Assembly (NCBI GenBank): GCA_023014485.1
Contig: JAJOZX010009435.1
Location: 57,501-121,500, forward strand
Direction: 5' to 3'
Origin: Bathynomus jamesi
Taxonomy: Eukaryota; Arthropoda; Malacostraca; Isopoda; Cirolanidae
Length of the DNA stretch: 64,000 nt
The notes beneath the pieces are model-generated. The model was given only the letters and a program-made list of their open reading frames with translations. It was not told where the DNA came from and did no database searches. Below are positions 1-10,792 of the stretch, one piece after another. A program made the translations under genes and the position numbers. Position 1 is the first letter of the stretch. Every line of letters begins with the position of its first letter.

Positions 1-445
1 AAGAGTCGAGGTCGGGGCTTTAAAATTAGGTAATATCCAAAGACGTTACCACTGTACCACTGACGGCTATTAATAAATATATTTTAATAATATACACAGA
101 TAATAACGCCATATTTTTTATTACAATTTCTTAATACAGAAGTTGAAAATAAAATATTCAAATTTTGTTTTACGATCGAAAAGTCATTTTTCTGTACTAT
201 TTTCAAAATTTTACGACGACAATTTTATTTTTTTATTTTTTTGGGGGTTGGTAATTTTATAAAAAAATTTGCACGGTTCGAATATTTTAAATTCAAATTT
301 TAAATTATTAATCTCGTTGAATATATTATTATCCGTTCGTCAAAAATATGTTCGGTATATTTTCAATATACCTCGATATAATTTTTACATATATCAATTA
401 TTATTTTATATATATATATATATATACTATATATGGTGATATTTT
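1..445. other. AT-rich non-coding stretch
   Basis: No open frame, transposon end or RNA-like structure is visible. It is AT-rich with a short TA run near 410-425. Confidence 0.6.
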
Positions 446-612
446 GGGGTTGTTTAACCTCTCATAACATTATATGACGGGGGGAACCTACAGTTTTACG
501 TGGGATCCAAACCATGGGTCGCTACAGCCTCTAAAAGCAGAAGAGGGTCACCCAAAAAACTACTGAATAAACCAAGCGTCACTAACCTCGCCGTTTTAAC
601 GGGGAGCAGTTT
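446..612 (-). repeat. 5S-rRNA-like SINE, diverged copy 1
   Basis: Read on the minus strand, this has the same layout as the copy at 56157. A 5S-like head (AAGTTAGTGACG, then CAGTAG and GGGTGACC) is followed by the shared central block around GGTTTGGATCCCACG and ACTGTAGG, then a short tail ending in GTTAAACAA. It is the most diverged of the longer copies, and the 5S resemblance would not be convincing without the other copies. Confidence 0.6.
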
Positions 613-929
613 TATATATATACATATAAAAAAATTATAAGAGATAGCTACATATATTTTGTTTAAATAGATAGAGAGATAGATGATAGATAAATAGATA
701 ACGAACCTGTTTTGGTGTTAAAAATAAAAACAATAAAGTAGAATATCGTCAAAATACGTTGCGGGATTTATTTCACTTTAGCCAAATCATTCGACTAACT
801 TATTGGTTTGGTGACACGAGAGAGAGAGTTACAAGGAGTTACAAGGAAAAGAAGTACCTCAAAAGGCCTTGCGGCCCATACCGAGGAGGTACCAATGGCA
901 ACGGGTGCCAGGGAAAATTTTGTACACAC

Positions 930-1796
930 TCAAATAGTGTGCAAGATTTGGTCTAACCTTTTCTTGAACTGATCCACAGAGGAACTGTTCACAACTTCCG
1001 AAGGTAACCTGTTCCATGTGTCACAGATCTTATACGTAAAGTAATTCCCACACACACTAGTCCTAAACCGTTTCAAATCCAACTTCCAACCGTTGTTGCG
1101 AGTTGGGTTATCATTTAAACTAAACATACTTCTAAAATCGACATCGTTGAACCCGCGTAAGAGCTTGAAAACCTCGATCAGTTGACCGCGCAGCCTCCGA
1201 GTTTCAAACGAAAACAAGTTCAGGGCGCGTAACCGTCGATTGTAGCCCATATGCCTAACGGAAGGGATTAACTTTGTGGCCCTCGCCTGCACTCGCTCCA
1301 GCCTCTCAATATCTTTCCTGAGGGCGGGCGACCAGAACTGCACAGCATACTCCAGGTGCGGCCGAACAAGGGAATTGTACAGTGAGAGCACAATCTCCTT
1401 GTTCCGAAACTGAAATTGCCTCCTGATATAACCCAATAGTTTCTGGGCTTTCTTTTCCACCTCTACACACTGTTTCGTAAACTTAAGGTCGCTGCTAATT
1501 AGCACACCCAAGTCCTTTTCTAAATCAGTCACCTCGATATTACTACCTAACATCGAGTAGTCCGACTTGGGATTGGCGTAGCCAATGTGCATCACTTTGC
1601 ATTTACCCAAGTTAAACGGCATTTGCCATTTTTCGGACCACTCTCCTATCCTACCTAGGTCCGCACGCAGTTCCTCGATCGCTTCGGGCGTCCCAACATT
1701 GGCCCCAAGCTTGGTGTCATCAGCGAATTTGGCGATCCGACTGACGATGCCACCGTCGATATCATTTATGTAAATGATAAACAACAGTGGCCCCAA
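930..1796 (-). pseudogene. LINE reverse transcriptase, C-terminal half
   Basis: This frame holds the second half of the RT. GPLLFIIYIND follows the broken PQG motif, and FADDTKL supplies the catalytic Asp pair. The thumb follows (KDLGVLISSDLKF), then the PHLEYAVQFWSP and RVQARATKLIP motifs, and a C-terminal block ending DTWNRLPSEVVNSSSVDQFK. These are signatures of CR1/L2-type RTs. A one-base loss near 1800 separates it from the upstream RT half: the PQGSVLGP box is still readable, but in the other frame. The catalytic residues are intact, so only frameshifts kill this copy. Confidence 0.9.
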
Positions 1797-2344
1797 AACG
1801 GAACCCTGAGGAACCCACTAGTGACCGAGGCCCAACCCGAACTAGCACCTTTAATTACCACCCTCTGCCGCCTATTCCTCAGCCAGTTTTCAATCCACCT
1901 ACCTATTTCCCCACCGATACCCAGCGCGCGCACTTTCGCCATTAGCCGGCGGTGAGGTACCTTATCAAAGGCTTTCTGAAAGTCGAGATAAAGTATATCA
2001 ATCGCCCTACTCTTATCGTACTCACTCAACATGACGTGGAAAAACTCGAGCAAGTTGGTGAGACACGACCTATGCCGTCTAAACCCATGTTGGGAGTCCC
2101 CAAGCAGCTTGTAGGAATCCAAATGGTCAACGATCCTATCAGCTATTATCCCTTCTAATAATTTACCTACAACTGAAGTGAGACTAATGGGACGATAGTT
2201 CCCTGGACTTTCGTGATCCCCTTTCTTAAAGATAGGGGTCACGTTGGCTTCCCTCCAGTCACCAGGCACCTGGCCCATCTCCAACGATTTGTTGAAGATT
2301 GTAGCCAGGTGGGGAGCCACCTGGTCGCGCACTTCTCGCAACAC
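1766..2344 (-). pseudogene. LINE reverse transcriptase, N-terminal half
   Basis: This frame contains the fingers and palm of the RT: WREANVTPIFKKGD, the YRPISL motif, QHGFRRHRSCLTNLL, and DFQKAFDKVPH, which carries the first catalytic Asp. The order and spacing match non-LTR retrotransposon RTs. It overlaps the C-terminal half in another frame, so the protein cannot be made without a frameshift. Confidence 0.88.
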
Positions 2345-2455
2345 TCTGGGGAGAAACTGGTCTGGCCCAGGAGCCTTAAACGCGCTGTTTGTCTATTCTA
2401 TTGGCAACGACTGTCGCGGTACATCTAACACTATCCAGGCCAGCACCTTCGTGCC

Positions 2456-2677
2456 TCACGCCTGGCTCGGGGATGACGCGGGTATCCTCCCTGGTGAACA
2501 CTCCCGCAAAGTACTCATTAAGCACATTAGCGATGTCCGCGTCGGAGGTCCGCAGAACGCCGCTTCCGTCCTTTTTCTACTATTAACATAACTGAAGAAC
2601 TCCTTAGGGTTCCCCTTGCAGAGGCTTGCCACCCGTAGTTCTTCGTTACGTTTCGCTAGCCTAACCTTCGCCTTCAC
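2456..2677 (-). pseudogene. LINE endonuclease-RT linker fragment
   Basis: The KRNEELRVASLCKGNPKEFFSYVNSRKR segment, which spans more than one conserved block, is the lysine-rich linker usually found between endonuclease and RT in these elements. The frame then runs out of register, so the linker is broken near 2570. No function beyond being part of the LINE polyprotein is implied. Confidence 0.6.
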
Positions 2678-2788
2678 TTCCCTACACAGGCGGACATACG
2701 CTTCAGTGTTCTCATGGGAACGATTGGCCTTCGCCCTCCTATACGCTACTTTCCTATTTCGGATAGCCGAAGCGATGTCACGATTGAA

Positions 2789-3425
2789 CTACCTAAGCTG
2801 CGTTGAAGCAGGGGTGACCGGTTTTGAGGGTATGGCAGCAGACTGCAGCACCATAAACTCGTCCCGGAATGCACTCCACACTCCCTCAACATCGCCGCCA
2901 ACCTCTAACCCCATCTCTCCTACGGTATCCCTGAGGCTAACAAAGTTCGCCCGCCGGAGATCGAGCTTACTGCCTCTCGAGTTACTACGCTTCACCCGAG
3001 GGACGCACACACGGAACCTAATAAGACCGTGATCACTCCCGCCCAATGATTCGTCAACGGTGAGGCCAGTGACGAGGTTGTCTTCGGTCGTGAATACTAA
3101 GTCTAGAACGCTTTCGCCTCGTGTAGGCTCGTTGACCCACTGAGTGAGGAAGTTCTCATCAGCAAAGTCAACTAGCCTCCTCCCTTCAGCATCGGCAGTC
3201 CTGTTTTCCCACTTTATGCTGCGACAGTTGAAGTCTCCTAAAACTACACACACCCTATCCCCTAGCAGGCTACTGAGTTCGGTGTACAGGGCTGTATCCT
3301 CCTCGAGGAGGAGATGCGGAGGTCTGTACACCAAGATTAACCTATAGTTCGTCCCTCCCACGTTCAGATCGACGCCAAGCAGCTCCCGTTCCGACCGGAA
3401 CTGGCAGTCAACCGGACTCAACGTG
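2789..3425 (-). pseudogene. LINE APE-type endonuclease, C-terminal part
   Basis: The minus-strand frame shows LILVYRPP, then VVLGDFNCRSIKW (the GDFN catalytic motif), then LDLVFTT, and finally GGSDHGLIRF (the SDH motif). These are the C-terminal motifs of apurinic/apyrimidinic-like endonucleases that nick target DNA for LINE integration. The N-terminal half is missing. Upstream the frame runs through the GA repeat as a meaningless SL repeat, so the true domain begins only near 3420. Confidence 0.85.
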
Positions 3426-3427
3426 TC

Positions 3428-3428
3428 T

Positions 3429-3484
<56 letters not shown>
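3428..3484. repeat. (GA)n microsatellite
   Basis: Near-perfect GA dinucleotide run at the truncated end of the LINE. The same repeat type precedes the paralogous unit at 14325. Confidence 0.95.
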
Positions 3485-3486
<2 letters not shown>

Positions 3487-3870
3487 CTAAGATCCACTCT
3501 AGGCTAGCCAAAGGAAGTAGAAAAGTTAGAAATAGCAATGAAATATAGATCATTGAAAACTTTGTAAAGCTTTGACGCAGGAATAATGGCAATAATAAAG
3601 TACAGAACAGACGAGACTCTCTCCCTCCTCCGCCAGACATTGCTGACAGAAAATAGTGGTGAAAGAAGATTTACAGGAAAGTAGGAAAAAGTATAATGAA
3701 AAGAATAGCTTCAGAGTTCATTCACACCATGCATACACTTATCTCGTGTACTCAGTTACGCATTAGAAGATAGCGGAAAATAAACGATGGCATGAATACT
3801 AAATTACTTAATATAATTTTAAAGATTTTTTATTTATTTATTATGTACAAACAAAGAGAGAGAGAGAGAG
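3485..3870 (+). repeat. dispersed repeat unit, copy 1 (empty site for hAT MITE)
   Basis: This roughly 380-bp unit begins after a GA run with CCTAAGATCCACTCTAGGC and continues to TTTATTATGTACAAA. A diverged copy in the same orientation lies at 14325-15115, also after a GA run. The copy here reads CATGCATACACTTATC where the other copy carries a 393-bp MITE, so it preserves the pre-insertion state. No coding potential is seen. Confidence 0.8.
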
Positions 3871-4251
3871 AGTGCCAAGGAGTGGCACTGGAAGTAGCCG
3901 ATAGCAAGGTTAAATAAACACATATGTTAATAGAAGCCATGGAGCTATTTCCCTTTCGATCCTTTTCACATACACACACACACATTTAACCTCATGCCGA
4001 AATCTGTCATTATATTTAACAATTTTCACCATAATAAATGCATTATTTTATTATGAATGTTTCTTTTTAGGATAAAAAGTTAAATTATTATGCCAAATAT
4101 CGAATTATCGTCAATAAATTCAGTGATTTTTCTTGATCGCGTGCCCATGTGGCATGGATGCCCTCAGGATATGGCGCAAAACCTCTAATTTTAGACTAAA
4201 TCTTCATTATTTTTGCTGCTGGGTTAGGAAACGTTTTCGGAAGGGACTGTT

Positions 4252-4253
<2 letters not shown>

Positions 4254-4293
<40 letters not shown>
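4254..4293. repeat. (CT)n microsatellite
   Basis: CT dinucleotide run that directly abuts the TA target of the MITE at 4295. Confidence 0.9.
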
Positions 4294-4294
<1 letters not shown>

Positions 4295-4295
<1 letters not shown>

Positions 4296-4490
4296 AGGGT
4301 GTCCCATAAGTCCGGTCTCATAGGAAAATTTATTGTAAATGAAATTTACAAAACTAATACGTTGGAACTAAAACAAATGCTCAAATTGATGTGTTGTTTT
4401 GGGACCTTTTTTTGTTGCAGGTAGAATAACACGAATGACTCATCTGGAAGCGAGTACACTCCCGAGGAAAAGGCCTCTTGGGACACCCTG
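4295..4490 (+). mobile_element. mariner-type MITE, copy 1
   Basis: The ends are inverted repeats (CAGGGTGTCCCATAAGTCC at the left; TTGGGACACCCTG at the right) flanked by TA. The interior includes GGGACCTTTTTTTGTTGCAG and a stretch with GTAGAATAACAC that also occurs, inverted, in the copy at 19751. It has no transposase, so it is non-autonomous. Its ends resemble those of the mariner at 16301. Confidence 0.85.
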
Positions 4491-4559
4491 TATATATATA
4501 TATACAGAAAGAGAGAGAGAGAGAGAAAGTGGTGGTGGTGGACATACATACATACATAC

Positions 4560-4958
4560 TAGGGCATGGTTAATTAATCATTTTTAGGAAAAAGTGATGA
4601 ATGATTAAATTTTCTAATTAATCAATGATTAACTGATTAAAAATTATTAGGAATTAAATTCTGAAAAGAGTAAGAAAGAGCTTTATTGTTTCTGTTGCGT
4701 AAGATAAGATCGAAGAAAACATTTTGCTCAAACATTTAGTTTGCTTTCGTTCAAGAAATCAAGCATGGGCGGATTAGACAGTTTATACACGCATAAAGGC
4801 GCCAAATTCAAATGATACATTACAAAATTTAAGGTAAAATGATGGTGAAATTATGAGGAAAATTAATCATTTCCCATCATTTTCTATAAATATTTTTTTG
4901 CTTAATTAATGATTAAATTCGAAACAATCATTAACTGATTAATCAGAACCATGCCCTA
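4560..4958 (+). mobile_element. hAT-type MITE (TAGGGCATGG family), copy 1
   Basis: Terminal inverted repeats TAGGGCATGG and CCATGCCCTA bound about 400 bp of AT-rich DNA full of ATTAATC motifs. The flanks ATACATAC match on both sides, although they lie in a CATA microsatellite. The second copy at 14609 lies in the opposite orientation and has a clean 8-bp duplication. No coding sequence is seen. Confidence 0.85.
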
Positions 4959-4966
4959 ATACATAC

Positions 4967-5482
4967 ATACATAAATAGATAGGATATTCTTATGTTCATT
5001 CTCCATAATTAAACTCCAGTTAAGGAACGAAAACTAAACCTAAAAAAACAAAAACAAAAAAAACCAGTAAGAGTGATGAAAGACAAAACCCGACCTACGG
5101 TATCCCTACCGTTAAAGGTCAACTGTTTTCAAAGAAATGACATCCACTGCTAATACAATATTATATATAGTCCACATTCTTTTTGTAACATCTAAATTAT
5201 TAACTTGTTTTATTCTTCTTAGAACGGTTTAAAGAGCCAATAAATTTGGTTTATGTGAAGCGCTCGTAAATCGGAACCCTCGTAACGAAATGTTAATGAT
5301 GTATCACTTGGTGAGGTATTGTGAAGATGTCAATAAATATTTTGGCGTTGTGTGGCACATATGAACTCGTTTCCAGATTTATGAACTTTGGATATTTCTC
5401 AATACCAAATTTGTCCGCGAGGGAACATGGCGCGCGCGTGCACACACGCACACGGTAAATTATATAATTCTATATATATATA
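4967..5482. other. non-coding stretch
   Basis: No gene, transposon end or structured RNA is recognised. It has moderate AT content and a short CG/CA run near 5430. Confidence 0.5.
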
Positions 5483-5512
5483 CAGGGTGGGCCAAAAGTC
5501 ACTGAAGGATTT
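5483..5512. mobile_element. orphan mariner terminus
   Basis: CAGGGTGGGCCAAAAGTC resembles the end of the short MITE at 35988. No matching right end is seen, so it is a solo terminus next to the MITE at 5520. Confidence 0.5.
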
Positions 5513-5519
5513 ATATATA

Positions 5520-5740
5520 GGGTGAACCAAATGTAGGTGGACAGTAAATGATAACGTTTATTTTGAGAATACATATTTAATTTTTTTGTATACTATAATA
5601 CAAAATAAAATTTAAATAAATTTAGTTATAATATTTAATATAATAAAACACAAACACCATAGTTATAATGAACACCATAGTTATAATATAATATAACACA
5701 AACCGTATTCAACCTACTGTCCACCTACTTTTGGTTCACC
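5520..5740 (-). mobile_element. deletion derivative of the 51195 mariner
   Basis: The ends GGTGAACCAAATGTAGGTGG and CCACCTACTTTTGGTTCACC are those of the 1350-bp mariner at 51195. Inside the left end, TAAATGATAACGTTTATT and GAGAATACATA match the reverse complement of that element's 3' untranslated end. The right part contains the ATTATAACTATGGTG motif found in its 5' leader. All transposase sequence has been removed. It is a MITE traceable to a relative of an element in the same window. Confidence 0.9.
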
Positions 5741-5744
5741 GTGT

Positions 5745-6039
5745 ATATATCATCCGATTGTGATTTAATAATATATAGATAGTTCGCAATGAAAATCTCA
5801 TTTAAATGATTCAAAAACCTTTAATAATAATATATTATAACATATATTAATAATAAATATTAAATTTAAAAGGTATTTCTTCTATTTTGACCGAATTCCT
5901 CAAAACCAAAAAATGACAGACTTTCGAATGGAAAAAGAAAATGTGGTTTTTATTTTTTAGGTTATATTAAATTAGGACCTGTTTATATTTGTTAACTTTT
6001 TAATACTATATACGAATAGACTAGGTTAGGGTTTGCTCT

Positions 6040-6085
<46 letters not shown>

Positions 6086-6390
6086 CGATTAAGAATGAGG
6101 CTGAGGCGGTGTTACGTTCGGTTCAAGGTATATAGGATAGGTTTTGCGACCTGACCTTTCGGCCTGGAAAATTTTATCAAACGAGTTAAAAAAAAATTTT
6201 TTTTTTCTTTTTAAATTGTTAAGTTACCAATTTCAATTATGTCTTTAACCTTTTGCGAAATATACTGTAACATTGCGTTATTATACGACATTTTTGTACA
6301 AATATTACTTAATTAAATTGCATAATTCGATATAAGTAATTAAGGAAAATATTTTAACACTGAAAAGATATATGTATATATATATATATA
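5745..6390. other. non-coding, microsatellite-bearing
   Basis: AT-rich DNA with a GT run joined to a TA run at about 6040-6085. No gene is seen. Confidence 0.5.
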
Positions 6391-6865
6391 CAAACTCAGA
6401 ATGGTCCCCTGAGAAACTTATATGTTAAACACAGACCGTGCATGGAACAAGAAACTCTTCTGGGAAATTACATCCACTATAATTCGAATAAGTAATGATA
6501 AATTACAAAAATACTATAGTTTTTTCTTTTTCATGATGGAAAGCCCAACGTGGGTACCGGGTTACTCGCAAAGAGGCCCCAAAATATAGCATCCCTCACC
6601 AGCTATCTGCAATGCAGATAGGATCCAGCTTTGGGACAGGATCTAGAGTTTACAGCTTACACCTAGCCTACTACATTCAGAACCTCAATATACGCAAGAA
6701 ACTCGTTGCATTCACGTCGGATTGAATACATCAAAGAAAAAGGGTTAACTATTGTATTTTTGGCCAAAAAACAAAACTTAAACCTCAACCGGGACATTGA
6801 GCGTCCACTTTTCAAGGCACATAACACGTCCATTTAATATACACAAACTCAGAATGGTCCCCTGA

Positions 6866-6867
<2 letters not shown>
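6391..6867 (+). repeat. unclassified unit flanked by 26-bp direct repeats
   Basis: ACAAACTCAGAATGGTCCCC with CTGAGAA occurs in the same orientation at about 6391-6416 and 6842-6867. The 425 bp between them contain a plus-strand open stretch (IEYIKEKGLTIVFLAKKQ and onward to FKAHNTSI) ending just before the second repeat. I do not recognise the protein. Each repeat contains the small hairpin CTCAG...CTGAG. It could be a fragment of a retroelement with terminal direct repeats, or simply a duplicated end. Confidence 0.45.

Positions 6868-6919
<52 letters not shown>
6868..6919. repeat. (TA)n microsatellite
   Basis: TA run of about 50 bp directly after the second direct repeat. Confidence 0.95.
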
Positions 6920-8175
6920 TCTTTCTTTACATGTATAAATTCATATTTAAAGTTTAGCTTTAACTCGAGTTAATTTTATATATTTTTTTATTTTTATTTT
7001 TTGCTATAGTATACCATTAAAATTCTCCGTTTTTTCTTCACTATAGCAAATAGTACAGCCTTTTTTTCCTTTGTATAGTAAACAACAGTCAAGAGAAAAA
7101 AGGTAAGTAAACAACACCAACAACAACAACAACAGATAAACAGGATAAGGCAACAAACAACAACAAAATATTTTGCGAGAGAAAGTAGCGAGGCACGCGT
7201 GTTGGTCAATAGAATCGATGCAAAGGGCCTCAGGACGACATTAATGCATAGGGAGTCAAGGCAAACGACTTCGCACGCAGACGGAATCACTCGCAATGAG
7301 TCACCCATATAAGGGGCCAGGAATTGGGATGAATGGAGAGAGAGAGAGAGAGAGAAACAAAATCGACAGGAAGGAAGATTTTAAGAAATTGGATGACGAA
7401 GACAGGAGAAATGCGAAAGAGAGAAAGGAAGAAGAGAGAGAGAAGAGAACAAAAATGAGTAGGTTAAAGAAAAGAGAAAGAACAGATGTTGAGGGAGTCG
7501 ATATAAACAAAAAAAAATAAAAGACACTGAAATGACCGGGAAAAAAAATGGGAAATCAATTTGAAGACAGAATTCCCCTTGACACACCCCTCGCAAAAAT
7601 CGTCTCTTTTTAAGAACAAGAGACACCGTGAAGACAAGAAGACAATGAATACTACGAATTACCAGAATAATCAACCAGTGCAGTACCGAAACGTTGCATG
7701 AGAAAGAAGCTGTAACTATGGAATTAATTTTAAAAATGTAAAGAACTCTGTCACAATGAAAAGTTAACAGCCTAAATGACAGAAGGAAAATGAATTTCCG
7801 AGATGGAGACGAGGAACCCAACCCCGTCCCCCACCAACCTTAGGCACCCCAGAATTCCCCTCCGACCCCCGCCCAAAGAAAGACGAAAAAGTAAGAGTAT
7901 GTGAGAGAAGTGTCAAGAGACACAAAAGAAAAAGAAAAACTCGAACCCTGATAAAGAGACCTCTTAACAGATATAATAAGAGATAAAGAGAGAGACAATG
8001 AGAGATAAAAGAGACAAGACAGAATTAGAGAAAATGAGAGGAAGTCCCACAAAAGTGATTTATTTATCAATGTTGAAGAATGGACGATTTTCATCATTGC
8101 AATTCATTCCCCAAAATTTCTGTTTCTATTGAAAGAAATACATTACAAACCTTAAAAGAAATAATGATAACAAAA
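6920..8175. other. purine-rich non-coding region
   Basis: From 7320 to 8060 the plus strand is rich in GA/AAG, so both strands show open frames of low complexity (ERE and KKE on one strand, SLSL and FF on the other). None has a domain or a credible codon pattern. TGAGTCA at 7296 followed by CATATAAGG at 7306 resembles an AP-1 site next to a TATA box, but no gene downstream supports a promoter. Confidence 0.5.
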
Positions 8176-8179
8176 CTAA

Positions 8180-8210
<31 letters not shown>

Positions 8211-8475
8211 TCTTTGCTACCTTGCGAAACCGCGACAATCTTTAGCATACACACCGAGCTCATCGCGACACGAGTGTACGGGTAGTGACATTAGCGGAGT
8301 TGCCATAGTTTTAGACTTAATTTTTTTTATTGAAAAACTTTAGGTATCACGAAAAAAGGGATATAATGAAGCTTAGGCCAGGTTAGGTTAGGCTAAAGTA
8401 ACTAGGTTAGATTAGATTAAATGTCGTTATTCATAAGTGAAAATGTGAAAATATGGTTTCGTAATAGAGCCAAAC

Positions 8476-8496
8476 ATGTGTGTGTGTGTGTGTGTG

Positions 8497-8534
<38 letters not shown>
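8476..8534. repeat. (GT)n microsatellite
   Basis: GT run of about 58 bp with one interruption. A shorter GT run lies at 8183-8210. Confidence 0.95.
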
Positions 8535-8536
<2 letters not shown>

Positions 8537-9018
8537 GTTTTATCCAATTTATGAGGGTGTTTTCTCGAAGGAACATTGTAGTTCCGAGGTTTTTTAAGTT
8601 TTGCGAGGTATTTTCTAATTATCTCGTAATTTTGACTTTGACTTTAAAACTAAAATATCTCAGAAACTACGAGACGTACCTAAGTTAGGTAAAGTATGGT
8701 TAGGTTAGGTTAGGTTAAGTTAATTTAGTTAAGAAGTTAACCTCATCATAAATCGGGTAAAGCCAATGTGTGTGTGTGTGTGTGTGTAATTCTCAGGATC
8801 AAAATATGAGACAAGATCGACGCGTATATATTTTGATAAATTATCAGTAACATAAATAACATAAAAGGTTGTAAAGAACACAATTTATATGCATGATTTT
8901 ATTTACATTTACGATGGATTGCTGTCATTTACAAATTTTACAGTACTTTTTTATATTTTTACAGTCCGATGTTCTGTTATTTCACATTAGATACGATCGT
9001 ATAGGAAAAAATATTGAA

Positions 9019-9049
<31 letters not shown>

Positions 9050-9239
9050 AACAAATAGAACAAAGTGAACAAATATAGTGAATAAAAGATTTTATGCTAT
9101 ATACTTATGCAGTCCTGTAATAATAATTCTAATTGTAAAGGTTGGGAATGGTTGAATGTTGAAGTATTCATGTTAGAAGCCGGAGAGTGATAGCGAATTT
9201 CTTTTCAGTGGTAGTTCAGAGGAAATTATTTAGCTATGT
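8535..9239. other. non-coding with short TTAGGT runs
   Basis: GGTTAGGTTAGGTTA near 8699 is a short telomere-like run. A CA microsatellite lies at 9019-9047. No gene is seen. Confidence 0.5.
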
Positions 9240-9526
9240 TTAAGTTGAAGGCAGAACTATAGTCGTTGAGGGTTGGTTTTGTACTAAGGATGTATAGGGA
9301 TTCGAGGATGCCAAGTTGATAATTTTGAAATTGGTGGGGAGCAGTGGGTGATTGTGGAGGTGGCAATGATCTCTTATTCCTGATTTTGATGGTTTGTTTA
9401 AAGCTTGTAATGTTCTGGTAGAAATGCCGCGATGTTCGTCCACTCTTGTTTGATATTGGCGAATGGTACAACCAATATAACTCGCTTTGCAGTGAGTACA
9501 GTTGAAACGGTAAACAGTGGACGAAA
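9240..9526 (-). pseudogene. Penelope-like GIY-YIG endonuclease relic
   Basis: Read on the minus strand from 9526 to a stop at 9240, the frame gives TVYRFNCTHCKASYIGCTIR followed by a run containing TRVDEH and then GIRDHCHLHNH. VYRF...SYIG and the Arg and His downstream fit the GIY-YIG nuclease found at the C-terminus of Penelope-like retroelements. The CTHC pair matches the cysteine motif seen in the copy at 49712 ([11 protein letters not shown]). The RT domain is absent, so this is a short 3' relic. It is diverged from the 49712 copy and belongs to another family. Confidence 0.75.
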
Positions 9527-9599
9527 CAATTGTATTGTATTCAATTTGTATTCACCAATAATAACAGCATTAAATCGTATCTCAACCATAAAGAACCCC

Positions 9600-10190
9600 C
9601 CCCCCCTTCAACCCCTTGCTGCTAGAAAAATAAAAATTACTCGTTTGATTGAATTAACCATTAGTAATTGGCTGTTAAATAGTCAACCAAGTTTCAACAA
9701 AGTATTTTGGTGAAAAACCGTTGATAGTTGATTGTTGATAGTTGATACCGTATATTTTTTCTGTCTACAGATATCACCACACACAACATAGAGGTCCAGT
9801 CAACGAGGTAACCATGTCAAGTGAAACATAACTTTTTCGCCTAAAACTTAAGGACCAAATTAAATAAAAATAAATAGTCACATTTCATCATCATTTATTT
9901 CATGTTAAAATTATTGTAACAATAAAATATGCAAATTTGTAAAATTAATTAATTAATTCATTCATTCATTCATTTATTAAATTTCTATCCTTAGTATGTG
10001 AATTGTCACTGTATTATTAATATTTGTCATATGGACTATGGTCTGCCAATAAAGCTTTTCATTTATTAATTCATACCTATAAATCGAAGTTATCATAAGG
10101 CTTATGACGGAATTTGATTCTAAAATAAATTCAATTTTATACTCATAATAAGTGAAATTCATGTAAATTATAAAACACTGATAATGATTG
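9600..10190. other. non-coding AT-rich stretch
   Basis: A short C run at 9597-9607 and ATTC tetranucleotide repeats near 9950-9975. No gene is seen. Confidence 0.5.
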
Positions 10191-10194
10191 AGAT

Positions 10195-10250
10195 TGTTTG
10201 ACCTCTTTCGCAACAGCGGCGTTACGACATTGGCTACGACGCAGCCCATA
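10195..10250 (-). repeat. 5S-like SINE, internally deleted scrap
   Basis: TTTGACCTCTTTCGCAACAG (tail end of the SINE) is joined directly to GCGGCGTTACGACATTGGC (head end). The middle of the element is missing. Confidence 0.6.
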
Positions 10251-10297
10251 AAACACTGATAATACGTTTAAAAGTAATAAATAAATAATAAATAAAT

Positions 10298-10337
<40 letters not shown>

Positions 10338-10498
10338 ACACACAGACCGTACTTTTAAATATATTCGCTAAAAGTTACGTTCGCTCCTATTCGGTGGTAT
10401 CTTTTGAATCATCTTCCTTCTACACGGAAATTAGCTACTACTTTGTTGTAGATATTTTTGGGGGTTCGATTTTGGTTAGGTTAAGTTAGGCTAAGTTA

Positions 10499-10538
10499 CC
10501 CACCTAACCTAACCTAACCTAACCTAACCTAGCCTAGC

Positions 10539-10543
<5 letters not shown>
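10499..10543. repeat. telomere-type (CCTAA)n array with A run
   Basis: CACCTAACCTAACCTAACCT and further units give about six CCTAA copies, then two AGCCT variants, followed by an A run to 10574. TTAGG is the ancestral arthropod telomere repeat. This short array is interstitial. Shorter TTAGGT or AACCT runs occur near 8390, 8699, 18755, 41300 and 53640. Confidence 0.8.
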
Positions 10544-10576
<33 letters not shown>

Positions 10577-10747
10577 GGGTGCGTAAAATCCTGAGGAAAC
10601 ATGAGGTAGTAATAATTTTATTTTGAGTTTTTTTAATTTAAATCCGTACGCGAGCGAAATTCGGAAATATTAATATACATCGCAGGTACCAACTAATGTA
10701 ACTTCAGTGGCCACCACCAAAAATGTAGGAGGATTTTGGCGATTTAG

Positions 10748-10789
<42 letters not shown>

Positions 10790-10792
10790 CTA

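Larger units (their letters stand above)
850..3425 (-). mobile_element. CR1-like non-LTR retrotransposon, 5'-truncated and broken
   Basis: The minus strand carries, in order, the C-terminal part of an APE-type endonuclease, a linker, a full set of reverse-transcriptase motifs, and the C-terminal region typical of CR1/L2-like LINEs. The element lacks its ORF1 and the N-terminal half of the endonuclease. It stops at a GA microsatellite at 3428, where the truncation or junction lies. The frame is broken at least three times (near 2700, 2400 and 1800), so it is a dead copy. Family-level naming is from motif recognition; Jockey-superfamily relatives cannot be excluded. Confidence 0.85.

Noticed and set aside
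7296..8097. Several open frames on both strands and a TGAGTCA plus CATATAAGG promoter-like pair
   Set aside because: Low-complexity purine-rich sequence; no domain, no gene downstream, and such short motifs are expected by chance.
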